Shown here: in pieces, positions 15,987 through 25,257 of the stretch | Numbering within the stretch: position 1 is the first letter of the stretch | Layout: every line of letters begins with the position of its first letter | Origin: JADJPO01 sp963825645 | GTDB lineage: Bacteria > Actinomycetota > Actinomycetes > Actinomycetales > Kineosporiaceae | Direction: 5' to 3' | Length of the DNA: 64,000 nucleotides | Assembly: GCA_963825645.1 (NCBI GenBank) | Contig: CAWGTT010000003.1 | Coordinates: forward strand, 62,001 to 126,000 | The notes under the pieces: model-generated | The model's input: only the letters and a program-made list of their open reading frames with translations | Database searches by the model: none | Told to the model about the DNA's origin: nothing | Position numbers and translations under genes: made by a program

Positions 15987-17120
15987 GTGACACGGTATCG
16001 ACCCGACCAGGCACGTCGCTCTACCGCACGCCGGTCCCTGCTGGGCGGACTACTGATCACTGGGCTCTCGCTGACGGCCTGCAGCGGCGAGTCCCCGGAG
16101 CTGAGTCCAGGGTCCGTCGAGCTCCGGAGCAACCAGAGTCCGGTCGCGGTGGGGACGGCGACCGCTTCCGACGCTACCGCATCCGAGAGCGCGGTCACGG
16201 CGGGGAGCGCGACCGCGCTGCAGACCGTCAAGGGCCCCTTCGGATCCGGTACCTACGGGCACCTGAAGATCAGCGTCAAGGACGTCACGCTCTCGAACAT
16301 CGACTTCGATCAGTGGGGCAGCAGTGGCGCGAGGGTCTCCGATCCACAGGCCCGCCGGCTGTACGTCACCCTGGAAGTGGTGAACCAGGACCCGAACGAT
16401 GAGGTCAACTTCCCCGACTCGGGACTGACCCTGCTCATCGGCGACCGCCCACCCGTCGCGGCAGAGCGGGTCAACCGACAAGGCGACTTCTCCCAGTCGG
16501 TCGCGACACAGGACACCAGCGTTCGTGAGTTCGGCTTCGCGGTGGACGGCGACCTGTCGGCAGACCAGCTCAGGCTGCGGTACTCGGTCAATACCGTTCC
16601 GGTGACCATTGCCGTGCTGGCCTCGGCTGCCACGCCCGTGCCTTACCCGCTCACCGTGACCCCACCGGCGGCCTTCACCTACAACGGGGCTTTGCAGGCC
16701 GGGTGCACGGTGAACTGGACGGTGACGATCGACAAGGCATCCGTCGAGCTCGACCTTCCGGCGGACCTGCGACGAACGAGCGGCGGCGCCGTGACGAACC
16801 GCGCGCCAACCGGCTCGAGATGGCTGGTGCTGAACGGTGTGGTCACCGCCGGCCCCGCCAAGAGCGCCGGCAGCTGCGTCGGCGGGGGCCAGGGCCCCTT
16901 GTCCGTGGAGTCGTTCCGGTTGGTGGTGAATGGACGCCCCTTCGCTCCAGTGGTTGCCCCGCTCCAGAGCCTGACGTCGCGACAGAGCGTGAAGACCCGA
17001 CTGGTCTGGAAGGTCCCGACCGGGACGACGGCGGTGGCGCTGCGCGGCCTCGGGCCACGCGGATCGCAGGCCGAGCGGCCGTTCACTCTGCCCGCCATGC
17101 AGGTGGTGCCCGGTGAGTAG
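15987..17120 (+). CDS. Secreted lipoprotein, unknown family
   Basis: A 377-residue protein with a basic N-terminus, a hydrophobic stretch and a lipobox LTAC (modified Cys about residue 32), so it should be anchored on the outer face of the membrane. The ~60 residues after it are Ser/Thr/Ala-rich and probably disordered. The rest looks beta-rich with alternating hydrophobic residues (VSDPQARRLYVTLEVVNQ), reminiscent of DUF4352-type immunoglobulin-like domains, but I do not claim a family. GTG at 15987 follows AGGAG with 7 bases between. It lies downstream of the kinase gene with a 123-base gap and may belong to the same regulon. Confidence 0.75.
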   Translation: MTRYRPDQARRSTARRSLLGGLLITGLSLTACSGESPELSPGSVELRSNQSPVAVGTATASDATASESAVTAGSATALQTVKGPFGSGTYGHLKISVKDVTLSNIDFDQWGSSGARVSDPQARRLYVTLEVVNQDPNDEVNFPDSGLTLLIGDRPPVAAERVNRQGDFSQSVATQDTSVREFGFAVDGDLSADQLRLRYSVNTVPVTIAVLASAATPVPYPLTVTPPAAFTYNGALQAGCTVNWTVTIDKASVELDLPADLRRTSGGAVTNRAPTGSRWLVLNGVVTAGPAKSAGSCVGGGQGPLSVESFRLVVNGRPFAPVVAPLQSLTSRQSVKTRLVWKVPTGTTAVALRGLGPRGSQAERPFTLPAMQVVPGE

Positions 17121-17166
17121 GAGTCCCGGGGTCGTTGCCACGCACCGTCGTCGGGAGGGTCTTCCG

Positions 17167-17958
17167 ATGCGCATCGGGTTCAGAACCACGGCGGTCCTCG
17201 CGCTTGCGCAGTGCGCCTTTGGCCTCGCCGGCTGTGGGTCGCCCGCCAGCAGCCCGACCGACCCGGCGAAGGCCGGCGCGCCGAGCCAGGCGTCCAGCAC
17301 CGCCGGCGCCTCCCTGCCCGATCCTGCCGCCACCGCGACGATGCCGGCTGCATCGGGTTCACGCGCGGCGGAGGGCGACATCTACGCGACGATTCAGCGG
17401 CTCGCCGCCTCCCGGGAGTTCGCCGGCGGCAACAGCCGGCACGACATCGACGCCGCGGCCGCGGCATTCGCGGCCGAAGGGTTGACCTTCTCCGGTCCGC
17501 GCATCGCAGCACGCCTGTCCGCCGACTGTTCACCGATCGACGTCGACGCGGTGGGAGCCATCCTCGAAACCGAGCTGGTCCTCGCTCCCCGCCCGTATCC
17601 GTTCTCCACCAACGGCTACCCGGCCTGCTCGCTGTTGTCCAGGCGTGACCCGGGCGTGCTCATGTTCACCGTCTTCCTGTCGCCCGACCTCAACGGCAGG
17701 GACAACTGGTCGGACCTCGGAACCCTTGACGGCAGCCTGCCGATCCCTGGCGTCGGCGACTCGGCGGAATGGTCCGACGGAAGCCGGAGCACCAACCGTT
17801 CGAACCCGATGTTCCTTCAGCTGTTCGTGACGGAGGCAGGCACCCAGTCGCTCATCCAGGCGAGTAACTCCGAGTCACAGCTTCGCCACATACGGTCCTG
17901 GACCGTGCCGCGGCTGATCCTGGCACTGGCCCAGATCACCGCGGACATGTCCAGGTGA
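17167..17958 (+). CDS. Secreted lipoprotein, unknown family
   Basis: A 263-residue lipoprotein: a short basic start, a hydrophobic segment and lipobox LAGC (Cys about residue 23), then ~45 residues of Ala/Pro/Ser-rich linker and a C-terminal domain of ~190 residues with two cysteines (SADCSP, YPACSL) that could form a disulfide. I do not recognise the fold. ATG at 17167 follows GGGAGG with 8 bases between and is preferred over an upstream ATG at 17113 that would bury the signal peptide. It is 46 bases downstream of the previous lipoprotein gene, so the two are probably co-transcribed. Confidence 0.72.
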   Translation: MRIGFRTTAVLALAQCAFGLAGCGSPASSPTDPAKAGAPSQASSTAGASLPDPAATATMPAASGSRAAEGDIYATIQRLAASREFAGGNSRHDIDAAAAAFAAEGLTFSGPRIAARLSADCSPIDVDAVGAILETELVLAPRPYPFSTNGYPACSLLSRRDPGVLMFTVFLSPDLNGRDNWSDLGTLDGSLPIPGVGDSAEWSDGSRSTNRSNPMFLQLFVTEAGTQSLIQASNSESQLRHIRSWTVPRLILALAQITADMSR

Positions 17959-18104
17959 CGACACATCGACCGTGCCGACGCAGCTGGTCGGTGGAGTCCG
18001 CTTCCGGGACTTACGCCGCTCGCGGTCTGCCTGTCGCCGAGTGTCGAACGGTCTTTTGGGCACGTACTCGCCCGAGCGGGGTTACCCCCACTTGACGGCC
18101 TGGC

Positions 18105-18110
18105 TAGCGT
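18105..18110 (+). promoter_or_regulatory. Possible -10 TAGCGT upstream of the 18167 gene
   Basis: In the 208-base gap 17959-18166 a TAGCGT hexamer identical to boxes elsewhere in the window lies 57 bases before the ATG. No convincing -35 is seen. Nothing else is evident in this gap. Confidence 0.3.
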
Positions 18111-18166
18111 GTCGAGCGATCGGTCCACAGATCGGCTCAGGGTGAGCGCGACAGAAAGGTTCGCGA

Positions 18167-18484
18167 ATGATCAAGTTCGTGTACGGCATCGACTACCCGT
18201 CCGGTCAGAAACGTTCCTACCGGGACTGGGTGCGATCCATCGCCGACACCCTCCAGGCGCCGCCAGAACTCAGGCGGATCGCCTCCTACGACAACGTCTT
18301 CTCGGCCACGCCGCAACGCGTGGTCGAGTTCACGTTCGAGTCCATGCAGGACGGTGCGCACTACTTCGAGCGCAGGGAGATCAGCCGCATCTTCCAGGGC
18401 GAGCTCTCCTCTCATGGCGTGAACATCACCCTGAGCGTCCTCAAGACGCTGACCGACTACGAGAAGGGCGCGGTGGACGAATAG
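18167..18484 (+). CDS. Small cytoplasmic protein, unknown (EthD/NIPSNAP-like outline)
   Basis: A 105-residue soluble protein. It starts with MIKFVYGIDYP, a beta strand as in dimeric alpha-beta barrel (EthD, NIPSNAP) proteins, and later has VVEFTFESMQDGAHYFER, a strand-helix pattern also seen in that fold. The resemblance is weak and no function is assigned. The ATG is preceded by AGAAAGG with 8 bases between. It stands alone between the lipoprotein pair and the helicase-associated gene. Codon usage and GC content look like its neighbours, and the start and frame are convincing. Confidence 0.6.
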   Translation: MIKFVYGIDYPSGQKRSYRDWVRSIADTLQAPPELRRIASYDNVFSATPQRVVEFTFESMQDGAHYFERREISRIFQGELSSHGVNITLSVLKTLTDYEKGAVDE

Positions 18485-18584
18485 TCGGCGGTGTCACACT
18501 CACAGGCCGGCACGTGGTCAGGTCCGTCCACAGTTCCGCCAGGTGAGAGTGCATCGACGGCGTCTACTTGGGCAGCATGCTCAC

Positions 18585-20948
18585 ATGGTCACCGCACAGG
18601 ATCTGCGAGCGCTCGGTGAAGAGGGGTTGGCCGACGCGCTCAGCCGCCGTCCTGACGTGCTGGTCCCCAGCCCGCCTCGGTCCCTGAGCGAGCTCGCCGG
18701 TCGGCTCTGCCATCCGTTCTCGCTCGCCTTGGCCCTCCGGCCGTTGAACACCGCCGTCCTTCAGGTTGCCGAGGCGTTGGCGGCTTTGGGACCGGACACC
18801 GACCGAAACCGGCTAGAGGAGCTGCTGGGGGCGGGGGAGGACTCAGCGCGGGCGGCGGTCGAGTTCGCCCTCATGGTCCTGTCAGGCCAGCTACTGCTGG
18901 AGGCACCGGAGTCCCGGGACGGCGATGCGAACCTCGAGATGCCGGACAACGGTACCGGGCTGAACGGCGCACTGCGGCTCTTGCCCGAGGCCGCGGCCCT
19001 ATGGCGCCGCCCGCTCGGACTCGGCGGTTCGCTGCGCGACCTGGTGCGGGACCGGACCAGCAGCGACCTTCAGTCGGCGTTGCGGTCGCTGGGGGAGCGT
19101 GCTCCTACGCGCAAGGCTGACGCTGCCGAGCGCTTGGTGGCCGTGCTGAGCGACCGCGACCGCGTGCGGCGGCTCGTCGACGCCGCCCCGGCCGACGTCG
19201 CGCAGCGCCTACGGCGGGCGGCGTCCGGACGCCCTACCCTGCTCGACGCGTTCCAGGGGTTCTGGCCGCACAGCTCCCGCAACCATCCGCTGGCCTGGGC
19301 CGTCGACAGAATGCTCCTGGTTCCGACCGGCTGGTACGGCGAGCTGATCATGCCGGCCGAGGTGGCTCTGGCCCTGCGAGGTCCTCAGTGGCACGCTCCC
19401 TTCGACCCGCTGCCGCCGCAGCTGGCCTGGAGCCCGAACGCCGTGGAGCTCGTGCAGCGGGAGTCGTCCGTGGCTGCCGCCCACGCGCTGCGTACGGTCG
19501 CCGCCGTTCTGCAGCAGGTCGGCGCCACACCCATGCCCCTGCTCAAGAGCGGGGCTGTCGGGGTCCGTGAGCTGCGGCGCGTCGCGAAGCTGGTCGGCTG
19601 CGAACCGGGGGAGGTGCGGTTCACCCTGGCGCTGGCGCTGTGGGCCGAGATGATCGGGCTCGACGAGGACCGGATCACCCCCACCGTCGGCTTCGACGCC
19701 TGGCTGGCCGCCGATCCGGCCCGTCGACTGGCCGATCTGGTGAATGCGTGGGTCGCCCTGCCGGAGAGCCCGATGGCCGAGCCGACCGCGGCATGGCAAC
19801 CCGACACCGACCCGGCGACAACGGCTCTGCGGGTCCACGTCCTGGCGGAGATGGCTCGCCATCCCGGCGGAGCCCCGCTCTCAGTGGCCGCGCTCGCAGA
19901 GTGGGGTCTGTGGCAGGTGCCCGTGTGTCACGCGGCGGTGTTCGACGGCGCACTGGACCTGTGCGGCGACGAGACTGAGGTGGACGGCGACCTGAACGAT
20001 CTGTTCGGTGATCGACCGGACGGCGCCGACCCCGCAGTGCCCTCTGCTCGCCAGGAGGCCCTCGCCCGGGTGCGTGTCACCCTCAGCGGGATCCTGGCCG
20101 AGGCCGCATGGCTGGGACTGACCGGTGCCGGAGCCCTGTCCGCCAGCGGCGAAGCAGTGATCGCCGGGGACGACGTCGCCGGGGTCGCTGAGTCCGGGCT
20201 GGGCACTGTGCACCAGACCGCCCGCCTACAAGGCGACCTCACCGCTGTCGTGCTGGGGCATCCCAGTCCGCGGCTCGCCGAGGTGCTGGACCAGCTCGCC
20301 GATCGCGAGTCGCGGTCCACGGCCGGCAGCTGGAGGTTCTCACCGGCCTCGATCCGGCGAGCGATGGATGCCGGGCTGGACGAGACCACCATTCAGCAGA
20401 TGCTGGTCACGGTCGCCGAGGGCGAGGTGCCACAACCCCTGTCGTATCTGGTCGGCGACGTGGCCAGGCGGCACGGCCGGCTGCGCGTCGGCGAGCTGGC
20501 CAGCTACCTGCGCTGTGAGGACGACGCGCTTCTCACCGAGCTGCTCGCCGACCGGTCGCTGCGCCGGCTAGGGCTGCGCCGGATCGCTCCCGGTGTGGTC
20601 GGTGCGGGAACGGCCGCGGCGACGGTGCTCGGCACCCTGCGCGCCGCGGGCTATCTACCGGTTGCCGAGGACGCCGCCGGAACGGTGATGCTGGAACGGC
20701 CGCAGACCAAGCGCGTCCGGACGGTCCCCGACCCCGGCTGGTCGATCGACCCCGAGGTGACCGAGTTCCTATCGGTACCGGCTGATCCCGCCGAGCAGGA
20801 CGACACCTTCGATGTGCACCGGGTGGCCGCCACCCTGATGGACGGACCCGATCATCTCGAGCATGAGGCCCCTGACCGGGGTGCCGACGTGATCGACATG
20901 GCCGACTTCGAGGAGCTCATGCGCCGCCGCGGCGACGAGGACGTTTGA
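18585..20948 (+). CDS. Helicase-associated domain protein (actinobacterial XPB-partner type)
   Basis: About 787 residues, Ala/Leu/Arg-rich and soluble. It begins with a LRALGEEGLADALSRRPD motif and ends with a region like the helicase-associated (Helicase_C_3) domain (LVGDVARRHGRLRVGELASY, RAAGYLPVAEDAAG). This is the outline of the large actinobacterial protein that in mycobacteria sits beside the XPB-type DNA helicase gene and is presumed to assist it in repair. No XPB helicase is adjacent here: downstream is a convergent VOC gene. ATG 18585 is preferred; a GTG at 18543 is possible. The C-terminus is acidic (DEDV), and a stretch near residues 475-495 is very Asp-rich. Confidence 0.75.
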   Translation: MVTAQDLRALGEEGLADALSRRPDVLVPSPPRSLSELAGRLCHPFSLALALRPLNTAVLQVAEALAALGPDTDRNRLEELLGAGEDSARAAVEFALMVLSGQLLLEAPESRDGDANLEMPDNGTGLNGALRLLPEAAALWRRPLGLGGSLRDLVRDRTSSDLQSALRSLGERAPTRKADAAERLVAVLSDRDRVRRLVDAAPADVAQRLRRAASGRPTLLDAFQGFWPHSSRNHPLAWAVDRMLLVPTGWYGELIMPAEVALALRGPQWHAPFDPLPPQLAWSPNAVELVQRESSVAAAHALRTVAAVLQQVGATPMPLLKSGAVGVRELRRVAKLVGCEPGEVRFTLALALWAEMIGLDEDRITPTVGFDAWLAADPARRLADLVNAWVALPESPMAEPTAAWQPDTDPATTALRVHVLAEMARHPGGAPLSVAALAEWGLWQVPVCHAAVFDGALDLCGDETEVDGDLNDLFGDRPDGADPAVPSARQEALARVRVTLSGILAEAAWLGLTGAGALSASGEAVIAGDDVAGVAESGLGTVHQTARLQGDLTAVVLGHPSPRLAEVLDQLADRESRSTAGSWRFSPASIRRAMDAGLDETTIQQMLVTVAEGEVPQPLSYLVGDVARRHGRLRVGELASYLRCEDDALLTELLADRSLRRLGLRRIAPGVVGAGTAAATVLGTLRAAGYLPVAEDAAGTVMLERPQTKRVRTVPDPGWSIDPEVTEFLSVPADPAEQDDTFDVHRVAATLMDGPDHLEHEAPDRGADVIDMADFEELMRRRGDEDV

Positions 20949-20969
20949 GTCGCCGACGGAGGCACCGGG

Positions 20970-21347
20970 TCAGTCGCCCTCGGACGCGTTGTGGCACACC
21001 GCCTCGACGTTGTTGCCGTCCGGGTCCCGGACGAACGCGCCGAAGTAGTGCTCGTGGTACTCCGGCCACATCCTCGGCGCGTGCAGCGATATCGCACCGA
21101 GGCCGGTCGCCGCCGCGTAGAAGGCCCGGACCCGTTCGGCATCGGGAGCTGTGAACGCGATATGGGTCTCCCTGTTGGGTCCCATGCCCTCGAACGTCGA
21201 GATCCAGAAGACCGGTCGGTCACTGCCGTAGCCGACGGCGGCGCCGTGGTCCATCAGCCGTTTGTGCCCGAGGGTGGCCAGGACCGTGTCGTAGAAGGTC
21301 TTCGCCGCATCAAGGTCGGCGCAGTTGACTCCGAAATGGTCGATCAT
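20970..21347 (-). CDS. VOC (glyoxalase/bleomycin resistance) family protein
   Basis: A 125-residue single VOC domain. MIDHFGVNCADLDAAKTFYD is the typical first beta-alpha unit, followed by ETHIAFTAPDAERVRAFY and a C-terminal FVRDPDGNNVEAVCH in which a metal-ligand Glu is expected. Such domains form dimers with a metal site; roles include glyoxalase, dioxygenase and drug binding, and the substrate cannot be told. ATG at 21347 gives the family N-terminus, with AGGA a few bases upstream. It is convergent with the helicase-associated gene (21-base gap) and divergent from the sirtuin gene. Confidence 0.88.
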   Translation of the reverse strand: MIDHFGVNCADLDAAKTFYDTVLATLGHKRLMDHGAAVGYGSDRPVFWISTFEGMGPNRETHIAFTAPDAERVRAFYAAATGLGAISLHAPRMWPEYHEHYFGAFVRDPDGNNVEAVCHNASEGD

Positions 21348-21432
21348 CCGCCCATCCTGGCCCACGGGCGCTCCGACGAGGAGCCCGCGCCAGCCGGCGC
21401 TCGCTCAGCGCGACTGCTCCGTTGCGCTGACA

Positions 21433-21438
21433 TAGGTT
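21433..21438 (+). promoter_or_regulatory. -10-like TAGGTT for leaderless sirtuin gene
   Basis: TAGGTT ends 6 bases before the GTG at 21445. Confidence 0.45.
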
Positions 21439-21444
21439 GATCCG

Positions 21445-22485
21445 GTGCAGCGGCTGCGAGTGGTGCCCGCATACCTGCGTCGGCTCGAGTCGGACGCGGT
21501 CGTGCCGGTCGGCGACCTGGACACGCTGGCCGACGTGGTGGCCGGCGGCGATGTCGTGGTGCTGAGCGGGGCCGGTCTGTCCACCGAGTCCGGAATCCCG
21601 GACTACCGCGGTCCTCGGGGCGCATTGCGCCGGCACGCGCCCATGACCTACCAGGAGTTCACCGCCGACGCCGCGAGTCGACGCCGGTACTGGGCGCGGA
21701 GCTTCATCGGGTGGCCACGCATCGCCGCCGCAGTCCCGAACGCCGGGCACCGCGCGGTGGCTGAGCTGGAGCAGGCCCGCCTGGTGAACGGCATCGTGAC
21801 CCAGAACGTCGACGGGTTGCACCAGGCCGGTGGAGCCCGCACCGTGGTCGACCTGCACGGCCGGCTCGACCGGGTCGTCTGTCTGGTCTGCCGCGCGCCC
21901 AGCTCGCGCTTGCAGCTCGAGCACCGGCTTCGGGAGGCGAACCCCGACTTCGCGGCGGCCGTTGCCGAGGCCATGTCGTCGTCCGCCGAGATGAACCCGG
22001 ACGGTGACGTCACCCTGCCCGACCACCTCATCGAACGGTTCGTCCCGGTGCGGTGCGCGGTCTGCGCCAGCGACGCACTGAAGCCGGACGTCGTGTTCTT
22101 CGGGGAGAGCGTGCCGCCGGACCGGGTCGCCGTGTGCACTGCACTCGTCGAGCGAGCACAGTCCTTGGTGGTGCTCGGCTCGTCGCTCACCGTCATGTCC
22201 GGCTATCGGTTCGTTCTGATGGCTCTGGAGCGCGACATCCCGGTGGCGATCGTCAACTCCGGCCCCACCCGCGGCGACGGCCGGGCCGTGGTACGGATCG
22301 ACGCGCCCCTCGGGCCGGTGCTGACCGGTCTGGTCGAACGGCTCGCCGAACGCCGTCCGCCGGTGGACGGCTCAGGTGGTGCTGGTACGGGACGGACGCA
22401 GCTGGCTGAACATCGCGAGCAGGCCGAGAACTGGCCCGGGCAGCAACAGCCAGGCGACGACGGGCCCGAGCCGCTCGACGAGTGA
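21445..22485 (+). CDS. Sir2-family NAD-dependent protein deacylase
   Basis: A 346-residue sirtuin. NAD-binding motifs GAGLSTESGIPDYRGP (about residue 33) and TQNVDGLH (about 118), the catalytic His in DLHG, and paired zinc cysteines CLVC and CAVC are all present, as is the later GSSLTVMSGYRF. It should remove acyl groups from lysines with use of NAD+. An insertion of ~35 residues (ASSSAEMNPDGD-like) separates the two zinc pairs. The C-terminal ~38 residues are hydrophilic and lie opposite the 3' end of the convergent MFS gene. The GTG start has a TAGGTT box 6 bases upstream and no ribosome site. Confidence 0.93.
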   Translation: MQRLRVVPAYLRRLESDAVVPVGDLDTLADVVAGGDVVVLSGAGLSTESGIPDYRGPRGALRRHAPMTYQEFTADAASRRRYWARSFIGWPRIAAAVPNAGHRAVAELEQARLVNGIVTQNVDGLHQAGGARTVVDLHGRLDRVVCLVCRAPSSRLQLEHRLREANPDFAAAVAEAMSSSAEMNPDGDVTLPDHLIERFVPVRCAVCASDALKPDVVFFGESVPPDRVAVCTALVERAQSLVVLGSSLTVMSGYRFVLMALERDIPVAIVNSGPTRGDGRAVVRIDAPLGPVLTGLVERLAERRPPVDGSGGAGTGRTQLAEHREQAENWPGQQQPGDDGPEPLDE

Positions 22486-23565
22486 GGCGGCGAGCTGGAT
22501 CGAGACGATCGAGATCGCGAACCCGATCGAGTTCTGGATCGCCAGCGCCGAGCCGACGAGGTCCCGCGGGCAGGCGGCGGCCGAGAGCGCCGAGAACTGC
22601 GGGGAGTCGGTCACCACGGCCACACCCCAGAGCAGTAGCAGCCCAAGCGTGATCGAACCGGGGACGCCCGCTGCCATGGGGTAGACCAGGCAGAGCGCGC
22701 CGGAGACCGCCAGGGCCGTCGCGGCCACTGTCGTGCTGCCAACTCGACGGCTCCATTGCCCACCGACCACGCAGCCAGCAGCGCCCAGCCCGATCACCGC
22801 GAACGCCAGCAGGGACACCGTCCGCGCCGCTCCCCAGCCCTCCCGTTCCAGCACGGGCGCGATCAGCAGCGGCACAACGGTCCAGAACGCGTAGAGCTCC
22901 CACATGTGACCGAAGTAGCCCAAGGCCGCCCCGCGGTAGGACCTGACCCGGAAGGCCTGCCAGACCGCGCCTAGTTGCAGCCGGGTGCCGCTGGACAGGT
23001 GCGGGCCGTCACCCAGCGCTCGGATCACGGCCGCCGCGAGCAGCGCGAGCCCCGACGAGGTCAGCACCACGACCTGCCAGTCCCACCCGGTACCGACGCC
23101 GCGCACCAGGTGCGGGAGGGCGGTGCCCAGGGTGAGCATGCCCACCAGCCAGCCCAGGGCAGGTCCCGCGCGGTCCGGGGACCAGCCCACCACCATCTTC
23201 ATGCCGAGTGGGTAGATGCCGGCCAGCGCCAGGCCGGTCGCGAAGCGCCAGAGCCAGGCCGAGGCGACTCCGTCTGAGAACACGGCGAAACCGGCGTTCG
23301 TGAGCGAGCCCACCACGGCGCAGGCCGCGAAGATCCGGCTCGCGGGGAACCGGTCGGCCAAGCCGGTGACCGCGACGACCAGGGTCCCGGCGATGAAGCC
23401 GGCCTGAACCGACACGGTGAGCAGCCCAAGCTGGGCGTCGCTGAGGCGCCACAACGGGCGAAGGTCGGGCGCTGCGCTGTTGGCGCTGAACCACAGGGAG
23501 GTCCCGAACAACTGCGCGAGGACGATCCAGGTCACCGGCGGACCGGGAAGTCGCCCTTCGCTCAC
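22372..23565 (-). CDS. MFS transporter
   Basis: A 397-residue protein with about twelve hydrophobic helices in two halves. The GLADRFPASRIF loop between helices 2 and 3 fits the major facilitator motif, and there is a WFSANSAAPDL motif in helix 1. Substrate unknown; the pattern resembles CynX/NimT-like or nitrate-type branches but no claim is made. The GTG at 23565 is preceded by GGAGGG at a short spacing (3 bases). It overlaps the sirtuin gene tail-to-tail by 114 bases and diverges from the photolyase gene with about 50 bases between starts. Confidence 0.88.
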   Translation of the reverse strand: MSEGRLPGPPVTWIVLAQLFGTSLWFSANSAAPDLRPLWRLSDAQLGLLTVSVQAGFIAGTLVVAVTGLADRFPASRIFAACAVVGSLTNAGFAVFSDGVASAWLWRFATGLALAGIYPLGMKMVVGWSPDRAGPALGWLVGMLTLGTALPHLVRGVGTGWDWQVVVLTSSGLALLAAAVIRALGDGPHLSSGTRLQLGAVWQAFRVRSYRGAALGYFGHMWELYAFWTVVPLLIAPVLEREGWGAARTVSLLAFAVIGLGAAGCVVGGQWSRRVGSTTVAATALAVSGALCLVYPMAAGVPGSITLGLLLLWGVAVVTDSPQFSALSAAACPRDLVGSALAIQNSIGFAISIVSIQLAASLVERLGPVVAWLLLPGPVLGLLAMFSQLRPSRTSTT

Positions 23566-23615
23566 GGACCCTCCGGATGATCGGGCACGGTGGCCGGCAG
23601 ACAGCCTCGCAGTCT

Positions 23616-25130
23616 ATGGGGTTGACTGCCGGTGTGAGCCCCCCCAAGCCGCCCCGGCGGTGGTTGTTCGGCGACCAGCTCGGCCCGCACTTCTGCGATC
23701 GGGCAGACCAGCACGTTCTGATGATCGAGTCCCGCAAGGTGTTCGTCCGCAAGAGATTTCATCGGGCCAAGGCGCACCTGGTGCTCTCCGCCATGCGGCA
23801 CAGAGCGGCCGAGCTCGGTGAGGCGTGCCGCTACCTGCAGACCGGCACCTACCGCGAGGCGCTGGCCGACGTCGAGGAGCCGCTCAGCGTCGTCCACCCC
23901 ACCTCCCGCGCGGCGCTGACCCTCGTACACGCTCTGCCCGGCGTCGAGGTGCTGCCGGCCCGCGGCTTCGCCATCTCGATGTCGGACTTCGCCGTCTGGG
24001 CGCAGCGGCGTGGCCGCAGACGCCTGCTGCTGGAGGACTTCTACCGCGACTCGCGGGTGCGGCTGGCGGTGCTGATGGACGGCACCGAGCCGGCGGGCGG
24101 GCGGTGGAACTTCGACCAGGACAACCGCGAGCCGCCACCGAGGACCGCCCGTGGCAAGAGCCTCGGCGTCCGGCAACCGCTGTGGCCCACCGAGGACGAC
24201 ATCGACGAACAGGTGCGAGCCGACCTCGACCGCTGGGAGCGCGAGGGTGAGGTTCGGCTGCTCGGGCAGGACGGGCCGCGCCGCTTCGCCGCCACCCGCG
24301 CCGAGGCGCTGGCCGCCCTGGACGACTTCGTCACCCACCGGCTGCCGGTGTTCGGACGCTACGAGGACGCGGTCCTGTCCGGGGACTCCTGGATGGCCCA
24401 CTCCCTGCTGTCGGCGCCGCTGAACCTGGGGCTGCTCGACCCGAGGGAGGTGGTGGCCGCCGCCGAGCAGGCCTACCGGGACGGCGCGGCGCCGATCGCT
24501 TCGGTGGAGGGGTTCATCCGACAGGTGATCGGCTGGCGCGAGTACGTCTGGCACCTCTACTGGCACCTGGGGGAGGACTACCGCGAACGCAACGCCCTCG
24601 ACGCCCGGGAACCGGTGCCGAGCTGGTTCCGCGAGCTCGACCCCGCCGGCACCGACGCGGCATGCCTGTCCGGGACACTGGCCGACCTGCGCCGGCACGG
24701 GTGGGTACACCACATCCCGCGACTGATGATCCTCGGCAACTACGCCCTGCAGCGAGGTTGGAATCCGCAGGAGGTGACTGACTGGTTCCATCGAGCCTTC
24801 GTCGACGGCTACGACTGGGTGATGGTGCCCAACGTGGTCGGGATGTCACAGCACGCCGACGGCGGGGTGCTCGCCACCAAACCGTATGCCGCGGGCGGGT
24901 CCTACCTGCACCGGATGACCGACTACTGCTCCTCGTGCCGGTTCACCCCGACGGTTCGGGTCGGAGAGCGGGCCTGTCCGTTCACCGCCGGGTACTGGAC
25001 GTTCGTGCACCGCAACCGGGATGCGCTGGCGGGCAACCACCGGATGGCGCAGGCCCTGCGCGGCCTGGACAGGTTGGGCGACCTGGACGAGCTGTTGCGT
25101 GAGCAGCGGAGTCGTCCCGGGCCCGCGTGA
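23616..25130 (+). CDS. Cryptochrome/photolyase-related protein, FeS-BCP class
   Basis: About 504 residues of the bacterial iron-sulfur cryptochrome/photolyase class (PhrB/CryB-like). The N-terminus RRWLFGDQLGPHFCD and the middle IRQVIGWREYVWHLYW are characteristic. The four cluster cysteines are visible: AACLSG, then YCSSC (first Cys about residue 438) and ERACPF. The class repairs (6-4) photoproducts with light, using FAD and a 4Fe-4S cluster. The start is uncertain: ATG 23616 is listed, and GTG 23634 would give the more usual short N-terminus. The downstream CDP-alcohol transferase has its own promoter. Confidence 0.92.
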   Translation: MGLTAGVSPPKPPRRWLFGDQLGPHFCDRADQHVLMIESRKVFVRKRFHRAKAHLVLSAMRHRAAELGEACRYLQTGTYREALADVEEPLSVVHPTSRAALTLVHALPGVEVLPARGFAISMSDFAVWAQRRGRRRLLLEDFYRDSRVRLAVLMDGTEPAGGRWNFDQDNREPPPRTARGKSLGVRQPLWPTEDDIDEQVRADLDRWEREGEVRLLGQDGPRRFAATRAEALAALDDFVTHRLPVFGRYEDAVLSGDSWMAHSLLSAPLNLGLLDPREVVAAAEQAYRDGAAPIASVEGFIRQVIGWREYVWHLYWHLGEDYRERNALDAREPVPSWFRELDPAGTDAACLSGTLADLRRHGWVHHIPRLMILGNYALQRGWNPQEVTDWFHRAFVDGYDWVMVPNVVGMSQHADGGVLATKPYAAGGSYLHRMTDYCSSCRFTPTVRVGERACPFTAGYWTFVHRNRDALAGNHRMAQALRGLDRLGDLDELLREQRSRPGPA

Positions 25131-25257
25131 GTCACCCGAGCGGTGATGGGTCCCAGCGAGGGCCGAAGGGTCCCTGCCAGAGCGCGAGCGGCGGGGACGT
25201 CGCCGGGTTCGCCGAGGGGGCCGGCGCCCGGATCGGGTGCTGCGAGCGCTGGTCTCG

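Noticed and set aside
16050..17381. Long minus-strand frame opposite the first lipoprotein
   Set aside because: No domain pattern; the plus-strand lipoprotein has a signal peptide, a lipobox and a ribosome site.
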